Of a DNA stretch of 64,000 nt, positions 56,311 to 64,000 are shown piece by piece. A program made the translations under genes and the position numbers. The notes beneath the pieces are model-generated. The model was not told where the DNA came from. It was given only the letters and a program-made list of their open reading frames with translations, and searched no databases. Source of the stretch: Nannobrachium achirus (taxonomy: Eukaryota > Chordata > Actinopteri > Myctophiformes > Myctophidae); NCBI GenBank assembly GCA_963921795.1, contig OY997651.1:38472667-38536666 (forward strand). Reading direction: 5' to 3'. Position 1 is the stretch's first letter; each line of letters begins with the position of its first letter.

Positions 56311-56412
56311 CAGACTATGAATGGTGAGGTTGGCCCTCAACATCTCCATAAGATATTTGGCTCCCTCAGCTAGGAGGTGGTTGCCTACCAGTTCCAACTT
56401 GTTGATGTGCAT
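56311..56412 (-). pseudogene. lrrc74a: lrrc74a-like exon 3, broken 5' edge
   Basis: Encodes MHINKLELVGNHLLAEGAKY and LMEMLRANLTIHSL. Its donor CTG|GTAGGT fits exon 4, but upstream the frame meets TGA and neither nearby AG gives phase 0. Confidence 0.7.
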
Positions 56413-56469
56413 ATCTCAGTCTAGATAACAACAACAACTTATTCACTTAAATAGTTTGTATCTTTGAGC

Positions 56470-56818
56470 CATTAACCCATTCATTTAACCGCTTTAATCA
56501 TTATTTTATACTTTAGCTATTAAAAAATAGCAGATATACAAGCGCATAGTGCTTCACTTCATGCCGCAAGTGAGCTATGAGCTTGTAGATCTGCTACTTT
56601 TGAAACATGTTAAACATTTGTGAAAATCTTAAAGCGAACATGTTTTAGACAAAAATATGTTGAGATGAGTGGGGGTCCGCGGCCAAATATATATCATTTT
56701 AGGGGTCCTTTACATGAAAACGTTTGAGAACCACATACAGTATGTTGCTCAGAAAACAGTTAGGATTTGGAAGACACTTTGTAGAATCGGATCGCCGGTC
56801 TAAATGTGTTATTTAACC
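56470..56818. mobile_element. TTAACCCATTTAGGCC family, degraded copy in lrrc74a
   Basis: Starts TTAACCCATTCATTTAACCG and ends near GGTCTAAATGTGTTATTTAA, with a hairpin and a segment ending TTTGAGAACCAC. Lies between lrrc74a exons 2 and 3. Confidence 0.5.
56520..56605. repeat. Hairpin module, worn core
   Basis: AAAAATAGCAGATATACAAGC against GCTTGTAGATCTGCTACTTT-like right arm. Confidence 0.7.
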
Positions 56819-56835
56819 AGCCAAGCAGCCACTCA

Positions 56836-57075
<240 letters not shown>

Positions 57076-57324
57076 TTACACATTGTTCCAAACTCAAGTA
57101 AAAACAGCTGCAGACATCGGTTTTTAACATCTGTAAGTAAACGTTTTAAATCAACCAAAGTGCTCCAGTTTAATGTCTTTCTGGAGCTGATTCCAGGACC
57201 ATAGAGCATACAAACCAAAAGTCATCCTCGATTTAGATTTTTGACTCCTGTTTTAAGATATATATATCTTCGCCTAAAATAGTTTGATCAACAAACTCAC
57301 AGCACATCTCATTGCATTGTAAGC

Positions 57325-57540
57325 TGGGGGCGGCAGTTGCTCAGGAGGTACAACGGCCACTGCGGTCGCAGTGTCCTTGAACAAGACATCCATAACTGCA
57401 CTGAACTTACGTAAGAGCAGGTTGGTGCCTTGCATGGTTTCCCCTGCCATTGGTGAGTGAATATGTGTATGAATGGGTGAATGTAAAGCTCATTGTAAAG
57501 CACTTTGGATAAAGGTGCTATATGAATGCACCATTACCAT
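57325..57540 (+). mobile_element. SINE of the GGGGCGGC family, inserted in a hairpin
   Basis: GGGGCGGCAGTTGCTCAGGA head and CATTGTAAAGCACTTTGGAT tail. It splits a hairpin whose left arm is at about 57275 and right arm at 57541-57560. Confidence 0.7.
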
Positions 57541-57970
57541 TTTGTAGATCTGCTATTTTTGCCTAACGTTAGCCCCAGAATCGGGATGCTAGTAGTAGCC
57601 AGCAGGTTGATCATTGATGGCTTTCTAAATAAAAATGTGCCATTGAAGCCATGTACGATGAAATAATGTAGTCAGACCCATCATACAGGTGACATGTGTA
57701 GTGGATATGGGATTTCAAATAAAACGTAAGGCTCCATGATAGTGTCTATAGCCTGGAGAGTGGTAGCAGAGTCATGCATATAGCATGCAACAAGCAAGGC
57801 TCCTAGGTATTTATCAGATGAGACCTGTTCAATACTCTTCCCCTCAGTGGTGTAGATCAGGGGTTTCCAAACTTTTTTGTCTCAGGTCACCCTATAAATA
57901 TTTTTTTTAATCCGAGGCACCCCTACATTATAATTTTCGCTCCCAGCACCTTATATTTATAGCATATCGT

Positions 57971-58200
57971 CGTTGTCGGGTGGAAACCTTGTATGTCCAA
58001 AACCGTTCGTTTTGTATTTATAATCTATATAATGTACTAAACTAGTAAAAACAGCAGATCTACAAGCACAGTGCTTGTAGATCGGCTGTTTTCACTAGTT
58101 TTGTGCGACAGTCTTCTATGATGAAGCAGGGCTTTACTTTACCAAAAGACGTACACATTTGAAACTTGAAGATATACAAGCTTTCTGCCTGACAGTGACC
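57971..58200. mobile_element. TGTCGGGTGGAAA family, copy 3, nested
   Basis: Ends TTGTCGGGTGGAAACC and CTGCCTGACAG. It lies inside a larger element (57857-58413) and carries a hairpin at 58044-58103. Confidence 0.7.
58044..58103. repeat. Hairpin module, AAAACAG variant
   Basis: ACTAGTAAAAACAGCAGATC against GATCGGCTGTTTTCACTAGT, tight loop CACAGTG. Confidence 0.85.
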
Positions 58201-58515
58201 ATATTTTAGTGATTATGTTGCGAGGAAAACGTTGAGATAATAGCCATTTTGTTTAGAATTGACTGAAATTAACTTTGTACTTCAAGTTTAAAATGATACT
58301 AAATATTTTTTCAAGTGTCCAAATGAATTCCAAATATTATCAAATTATCTCGCGGCACCCCTGGACTGCTGTCTCGGCACCCCATCACCCACTTTGAAAA
58401 CCCCTGGTGTAGATATAGTGGTAGATGCAGTGGTTAAGTAAATTAATTCTGATCACAACACCACCAGGAAAACAGAGTTTGCAAGAACTTTAACCGTAGC
58501 GTATACTTTACTCAC

Positions 58516-58693
58516 CACCATCAGCTTCCAAGTCTGTATCTTCATCCTCCCATTCTGGGATTTCTGTCGGAGATGGACATTCGTCATTCCTGAAGGAGAG
58601 CGACTCAAGAGACAGCACAGACGTTGCTTCTGATTTACTCAAAACATAATCTTTAAAATATAGGTCTACCTCCTGTTGTAAAAATGTACCCAT
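58516..58693 (-). pseudogene. lrrc74a: lrrc74a-like exon 1
   Basis: ATG at 58693. Encodes MGTFLQQEVDLYFKDYVLSK and an acidic stretch EWEDEDTDLEADG. Donor G|GTGAGT in phase 1 matches exon 2. Confidence 0.75.
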
Positions 58694-58927
58694 GGCTATG
58701 GTTAGTTCTTTGTATGGTTAGGTCTTCCCATATAACTGTAAGTCAGGAACCGTGAAATAAAATACCCCCGCGCTGTCCAGCAGGTAATTCTACCTTTGTG
58801 GTTGCATGTCCTAAGTAGGGTCATACATAATTAATTCATCAGTCACCATGGTTAATATAAGTGTGTTGGCAGGCAAGGCTGTTTTGAATGGCAACATACA
58901 GTATGTATGTATGGTTGAGAACACGTG

Positions 58928-59095
58928 GTTCTCAAACTTTTTCTTTTTTCATTCATGGACCCCCATAACTCTGTAACTACAGCTCTGTAACTCTCAGACT
59001 TACAGACCTGCAAGTCTCCATTTAGTTCCTATCAATAATTTAGCTGGGACCCCCTGGAACCCCCTCAAGGATGAGACTTTGAGAACCACTGCTGT
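58928..59095. mobile_element. TIR element GTGGTTCTCAAAC
   Basis: Ends GTGGTTCTCAAACTTTTTC and CTTTGAGAACCACTG, upstream of lrrc74a. This TIR is typical of hAT-type elements. Confidence 0.65.
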
Positions 59096-59099
59096 AATA

Positions 59100-59785
59100 C
59101 CATCTTTCTCAAGCCTAGTAATGTTGTCTTTTTCAGGGAACACCTCAAACCTTACATCATTGGTCCACATGCCTGATGTCCCACTGTTTGGTTGAAGAAG
59201 GTAGCCTCGGGAACCCAGGGCGTTTCACCTGATCCCTCTGTCTGGTGCACTCCCAGTCCCTGCTGGCTGAGACACAAACAACAACCCTCAACTCCCCTCA
59301 AAAGTGATGCATGTGTCTCCTTGCCTTGTCTTCAAGATACTCCGGCCAGGGGAGTACATTATGTATGTGTCAAACTACTTCACTAGAGTGAGAGACACCC
59401 GCAGGCACAACTTCAATGATATCATAACACACCCCTCCAATTTCGGCACAAAAAAAAATGGGGAGCAATGCATTCTACAAGTCTGCCACCAAACAGTGCT
59501 GCGACTCCCTATCTTTATTAAAAAACAATATACATTCATGTGTTCTGGGTTAATCTATATAGCCTCGTAAACCACCAACTTCCCCATGGGGAGTTACGGG
59601 CACATTTCAGTTAAATTAACACCAACATCTCACTGTGTGGTTGTTATGTGCATGTGGAACCGCAGCATATACTTTCAGTTTAAATTCTCACATTCATATA
59701 ACGACTCAACACAGAGGAGGTGACACAGCAGATAGTGTCCTCACACATGTTGCTGTTGACTGTAGAGTTCAACATTCTACACTAC
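59100..59785. other. Unassigned sequence upstream of lrrc74a
   Basis: Open frames such as RPGEYIMYVSNYFTRVRDTR (59304-59570) look protein-like but match no family I recognise and have no clear splice sites. Confidence 0.4.
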
Positions 59786-60243
59786 AGCAGGGGTCTTAAG
59801 CATTTTTCAGGCCAAGGAACCCTTAGTTGAGATGGAGACGAAGCAGGGAACCCCACTACACATTGCATAAAATTGTGTTGCAGACTTGTTTGACAACACT
59901 GTCATTGTGTAGTGTTGTGTTCTCTTATGTACTCGTATGTACCTGTACAAAAGACGTAACAATAAAGTACAACCTTGGACCTTGGGTTAGATTCATGTTG
60001 AGGTGTATTTTCAGACAGTTAACCACTTAAACCCCACCAAAAGACAACAACACACATACTCTTTAATAAGAGTGTTGAGAACTTGTGGATCTGCGTTTTC
60101 AGCTAATATTCCCCTCAGAATAGGGATGCTATAGGGTTCAAGTGGTTAATGTAAAAAAATAACCCTATCACACATATATTTAGCAGCCCTCCCTGTAGTA
60201 ACTCTGAGGACCCCCTAGGGGTCCTGGACCCCCTGTTCTACAG
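59786..60243. mobile_element. TIR element CAGGGGTCTTAAGC with nested TTAA element
   Basis: Starts CAGGGGTCTTAAGCATTTTT and ends GGACCCCCTGTTCTACAG; contains the TTAA-flanked element at 60018-60148. Confidence 0.55.
60018..60148. mobile_element. TTAA-flanked element, TTAACCACTTAAACCCC family
   Basis: Ends TTAACCACTTAAACCCC and GGGTTCAAGTGGTTAA; half a hairpin lies between. Related ends occur at 33787, 35417, 42621, 48560 and 54016. Confidence 0.6.
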
Positions 60244-60562
60244 TACAGTATGTATTTATATGAGAGTATAGGTATTGGGTTTATCAAATGGTGTGAACTG
60301 TGAATTTAATGGTGTAGATTGTATTGGAATAATCATGTAGATCTCATGGAAAAAAGCTAAATAACATCTCGTGACTGAAAATGTAATGGTGATGTTTAAG
60401 TATGATCATTGTAAATCTAAACCTTATGTTGCTGTTCTACATACAGCCGACCAGTTGGAAGAAATCACAGATTTTTGCTTTCATGACATTTTTGAGACCG
60501 ATGGAAGATGTATTCTATTGTTAGTTTGACAACTTCACTCTTTAATCTTGAAACAACTAATA

Positions 60563-60648
60563 GCCGAAGAAATAGCTGACTGTTCTACAAGCTCACGACA
60601 CATTGCGCTGTGACGTGTTGTGAGCTTGTAGATCTGCTATTTTCAGTG
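60563..60648. repeat. Hairpin module
   Basis: CTACAAGCTCACGACACATT against GACGTGTTGTGAGCTTGTAG: CACGACAC here, with GTGTTGTG opposite. Confidence 0.75.
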
Positions 60649-60889
60649 TCGAAAGTCGAGACATTACTTTCATAGAAGACATGGCTTCTGTGGAATCCAA
60701 ATGACTGAAATCAGTTGTGGCGACTGAGATCTTTAATGTCTTAATCTTTAGCAGACCTTGTATTGAACTGTACTTTCCTGTGCTCCTTTTTGTTGTTGCA
60801 AACTGCTAATAAAGTATACAATCAATCAATTAATGTGCAGACATTTTTCTCAGTTCCCCTCACGTGTTGAACAGACAATCAGACAAGAT

Positions 60890-61512
60890 TTATAACAATC
60901 AACCACATTACTTTATTTACATATTAAAATATAGGTAGCATGGTAGCATTAGAGAGATTATATACATTTTGCATATTGCAAAAAAAAACACATTGGCATT
61001 ATGTTTAAGGGCATCAAGGTTTCCTTGTAAACTAGTAGTGCAACATTAATAAAACTTAAAGGCAGCAATGTATCATTGTGTATTAGTATAGTACATTGCA
61101 ACATTTAATCAATAAAATATAAAAAAAAGTGCAACAGAGCACTGAGCATGAGAATGCAATTCTTAATTTACGAAATAGTAAACATATTGGCTTTGTAAAT
61201 TGGTAGAGGGTGACCACCAACCACATTACTTTATTTAAATATTAAAATAGAGGTAGCATTAAATGTACCGTCCTACATTTTGCATATTGCACAAAACATA
61301 ATGGCAACTAGTAGTGCAACAACTTCATAGTACTGTGCATCATTCAATCAATAACATAGAAAATATACAATAAGTGCAACAACACAAATTTGCATCGTAC
61401 CAGCTCATGTGTCCAAAACCGTTGATGCATTTGTGTGCAGTAATTTAGGCAAAAAAACAAACAAACAAACAAACAAACAAACACAAAAGTAATGAGTTAG
61501 TAACTCACTTCA
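60890..61512 (-). other. gadd45b-like 3' UTR with internal duplication
   Basis: AATAAA signals on the minus strand occur near 61228 and 60912. A segment at about 60897-61137 recurs at about 61216-61385 (shared CCACATTACTTTATTT, CATTTTGCATATTGCA and AGTGCAACA), so the UTR carries a partial tandem duplication. TAAAT (AUUUA in the transcript) occurs several times. Confidence 0.55.
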
Positions 61513-62220
61513 TCATCCATGTCGGACCCAGCACCTACGTCGTGGCGGCCTGTCAACCGGACAGACAGACGTTGTGTTGTGGTGAAACGCGAGGTCCCTC
61601 AATCTCCTCTGAAGTCTGGATGAGAATCGAGCAATCGACGAAAGCTTCTTAGAGATTCTTCTATAGATTCTTCCAGAGCCGTTGCTGTTGTGGCGTTCCA
61701 CCTCGTCGGGGGTTTCCCCAGAGATCTCCTCCTGCAGGGTGAGGTGGGGAACCCACTGGTCCCGGCTGCGACTCTCTTCACAGTACCTACCGATGGACTG
61801 AAGAGCTTCTTGTTGCTGGCTGTCGACCACAGTCTGGCCCTGGGCCTGGGAGCTCGTCACCAGGATGCAGTGGAGGTCTCTGGACTCTGGCTCTCCTCCA
61901 AGGAGCTGCTCCAGAGGCCTCATGCCGGACACCCTCAGAACGTTGACCTGGTTTTCATAGTAGAAAGCCGGGATGAGGTGGAAGTGGATCTGGAGGGCGA
62001 TGGCGTCGACGTCTTGATCGTCCTCATCAGTAGCAAGGATGCACAGGCGCACACAATCTGGATCCACGTTCATGTGCTGGGCAGACTCGTACACGCCCAC
62101 CGTCAGGCAGTTGTGAGTCCGAGCACAGGTCAGCAGTTGGAGGAGTTTGGTGGTGGTGCAGCATCCGTCGTCCACTTGAGACCTGTTGCCCTCTGTTGAG
62201 ACATGTTGTTGTTGAGACAT
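61513..62220 (-). CDS. Gadd45b-like stress protein, intronless, C-terminally extended
   Basis: One 235-residue open frame. LTVGVYESAQHMNVDPDCVR, the acidic loop ATDEDDQDVDAIALQIHF, VLRVSGM, SRDLHCILVTS and CEESRSRDQWVPHLTLQE align along the whole GADD45 fold, closest to GADD45B. Family members bind MTK1/MEKK4, p21, PCNA and CDK1-cyclin B in stress signalling. Usual members are about 160 residues in four exons; this one has no intron and adds about 65 residues, including a basic stretch IYRRISKKLSSIARFSSRLQ. The start is the first ATG; a second Met is not seen until well inside the domain. It may be a functional retrocopy or a fish-specific paralogue. Confidence 0.9.
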   Translation of the reverse strand: MSQQQHVSTEGNRSQVDDGCCTTTKLLQLLTCARTHNCLTVGVYESAQHMNVDPDCVRLCILATDEDDQDVDAIALQIHFHLIPAFYYENQVNVLRVSGMRPLEQLLGGEPESRDLHCILVTSSQAQGQTVVDSQQQEALQSIGRYCEESRSRDQWVPHLTLQEEISGETPDEVERHNSNGSGRIYRRISKKLSSIARFSSRLQRRLRDLAFHHNTTSVCPVDRPPRRRCWVRHG

Positions 62221-62379
62221 GTTGACGTCTTTGTAATAAACGATACTAAAAGATGTCTTCAGTTAATTCGTTGTGTTTAGTGTTGTTGTTGTCGGGAAAG
62301 GTGAGTTGAGTTGTGTGTTCAGTTCGTTGTGTTCAGTTGTCGTGGGTAAGGTGAGTGAGTGATGACAACGGTTGAACTC

Positions 62380-62590
62380 ACTGCGTATTTATCGCGTTCA
62401 AAGTTGTGGGCGTGGCCGCGGCGGCGGCGGCGCACGCTGCCATTGGTCAAAGCCTAGCTGCCACGTCACTGAGCGAGACTCGCTCGCGCGCTTCTAAACC
62501 CCTCTACAGTCTATGTTCTAAACGCGTCTTGCGGATACCCAAGCTTGTACAAGTTCCTGTCCCCGCCGAGCCCCCTGTGATTGGCTGAAC
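62380..62590 (-). promoter_or_regulatory. gadd45b-like promoter (TATA and CCAAT boxes)
   Basis: On the minus strand a TATA-like GATAAATAC lies at about 62386-62394, some 165 bp before the ATG. CCAAT boxes lie at about 62440 and 62578. The block is GC-rich compared with its surroundings. The promoter, together with the absence of introns, is consistent with an active gene. Confidence 0.6.
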
Positions 62591-62879
62591 CGGACGTAGG
62601 GAGCGCTCCGTTGTAGTCACTTGGACCGCGCGAGGTGCACCAAAACCCAATTATCATTGCGTTTATCGTGCGCTTGCCCAGGCCGTAAATATAACGATTG
62701 CATTCACCACGGCTTCGTAACTCGCGCCTGCGGCGCTCGGGCGCGAAGAGCAGGACCAAGGTCCGCCCGTCCGCTGGCCTTCGCGCCGCTTGCAATGTCG
62801 TGGACAATAACTGAATGTCGTGGACAATAACTGTGACATCTAACCATAAAACGAACGCTCCCTTCCTAGACACGCTTGG

Positions 62880-63190
62880 TAATCTGCTAGACGCGTTAAC
62901 GCGTGATTCCTAAACCCACCAGGCTTGAGTTAAGACCCGCCTCGTGGAAACGCGAGGACTTCCAGGAGTGGCTGAAATCCCTGCCTGACACATGGAGGGT
63001 GGATAAAGTCAGAGGCATGAAGACTTGTACTTGAGAAAAGCCTGCATTTACACAATGCACAACAACTATTAATTTCTCACTACAGTGCTCAAAATAAACT
63101 GTGCTAAAAAATCTTAATAAAGGGAAAACTTTGCTAAAGAGAAAAACGTACTGAGAAAGCTATTAATTTGTCACTACTGTGCTCCCACGC
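62880..63190. other. No gene seen
   Basis: Unique-looking sequence between the gadd45b-like promoter region and the start of homology to the zinc-finger cluster near 63200. Confidence 0.5.
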
Positions 63191-63237
63191 GTCCAATCCT
63201 AACCCAACCATCCTTCCGGACGATGGGATGTGCAGCT

Positions 63238-63467
63238 AGCTAGTGATTGGCGTAAAATGGCACTGCCTCCACCTACACTCTCTGAACCCATTGGATGAAA
63301 TCATAGGTCAATCAACGGACCCGGAAAACACTCAAAACAGAGTGCGCTTTGTAAACTTGTGTCGCCGTTGTTAGATTAGATATAGAGGTATAATATAAGG
63401 ATACATTATTTCAATGATTTATCTGAGAACTGATGCTGGGAATATATAGCCTAAAGAGAAATACTGA
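63238..63467 (+). promoter_or_regulatory. Copy 4 promoter and predicted 5' non-coding exon
   Basis: ATTGG at 63246 and 63290; donor at 63468; acceptor near 63810. Homology with the other copies begins near 63200. Confidence 0.5.
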
Positions 63468-63858
63468 GTAAGTAATCCTGCAAATCTGCATAATATGGAA
63501 TTGATTTTGTTGTAAGATGTGCATTATTGTTAAGTTATTAGCTATCTATGAGCCTACACACTAGGTTTTGCCCCAGAATGAACCAATTATATTTTAATGG
63601 GATAAAAGCAAGCATTTGTTGTGGCTCTATTAGAATGCACAACTGCAACATTTGTTTATTACTTTGAGTGGGAGTTAAAAAGGATCTCAATTTAAATAAG
63701 TCTAGGCTTACTTGAGCTATTGTACCAGTGAACTGTACTGTCATGAAACTGTACCTTTTTCTATGCAAAACTTCTGATACTTAGATTATTCAATCAAAGT
63801 TGTATAACAGAGGCTGGCCCTGGAGTGACAGAAGGCGCCACCGCATTCAGGCATTCAG

Positions 63859-63982
63859 ATGGCATCTCTGAAGGAGCTGAGGGTCTCCTTGGTGGACTGT
63901 ATGAAGACCCCCACAGACCTGGCAGGAGCTCTGAAGGAGGAGCACCAGTTTGAGGAGGAGGAGGAGGTGCAGCAGCTACGAG
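63859..63982 (+). CDS. C2H2 zinc-finger protein, cluster copy 4, exon A only
   Basis: Encodes MASLKELRVSLVDCMKTPTD, then LAGALKEEHQFEEEEEVQQL and R, with the same donor CGAG|GTAACG as the other copies. Gln is replaced by His in EEHQ. The rest of the gene lies beyond the window. It is separated from copy 3 by lrrc74a and the gadd45b-like gene. Confidence 0.75.
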
Positions 63983-64000
63983 GTAACGATGGCTTTGGTG

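Larger units (their letters stand above)
57857..58413. mobile_element. TIR element CAGGGGTTTCCAAAC
   Basis: Ends CAGGGGTTTCCAAACTTTT and TTTGAAAACCCCTG; nested element inside. Lies in lrrc74a intron 1. Related to the repeats at 42430, 48372 and 53829 (shared ACGGCACCCC and ATTCCAAATATTATCAAA). Confidence 0.7.

Noticed and set aside
63184-63195. CCCACGCGTCC resembles a cloning adaptor
   Set aside because: Flanking sequence is continuous genomic homology on the right and ordinary sequence on the left; a chance match is more likely than a chimaera, though read coverage would settle it.

Overview
The window looks like a teleost fish nuclear chromosome. Long (CA)n/(GT)n tracts, many short non-autonomous DNA transposons with terminal inverted repeats (TIRs), tRNA-derived SINEs and non-LTR retrotransposon fragments make up most of it. 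The protein genes are vertebrate types with GT-AG introns. Species cannot be named from the sequence.

Layout. 1-15,800: almost entirely repeats. 15,870-36,133 (minus): an 18-exon gene for an AtuA/DUF1446-family protein (acyclic terpene utilisation family), assembled here exon by exon with every intron phase matching. Its final exon(s) were not found and may lie left of the window. 36,590-53,000 (plus): three tandem copies of a C2H2 zinc-finger gene, each with a paired-CCAAT promoter, a predicted non-coding exon and three coding exons. 55,161-58,693 (minus): the 5' half of lrrc74a, with an in-frame stop and a broken splice junction, so probably a pseudogene. 61,513-62,220 (minus): an intronless gadd45b-like gene with a C-terminal extension and a TATA/CCAAT promoter. 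63,190-64,000 (plus): promoter and first coding exon of a fourth zinc-finger copy, cut by the window end.

The most unusual signal is a hairpin module (left arm like TAGCAGATCTACAAGCTC) found about 40 times, complete or as half-copies. It sits inside at least six TIR families that otherwise look unrelated. Its two arms change together between copies, so pairing is kept while sequence changes. Short palindromic fish elements of the Angel type are known; whether this one has been described I cannot say.

Other main points: microsatellites abut many splice sites of the AtuA-like gene; in zinc-finger copies 2 and 3, codons of a former finger appear to serve as the splice acceptor; a near-perfect inverted repeat with ~290-bp arms lies in AtuA-like intron 1. 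Apart from the zinc-finger paralogues, the genes show no sign of acting together.
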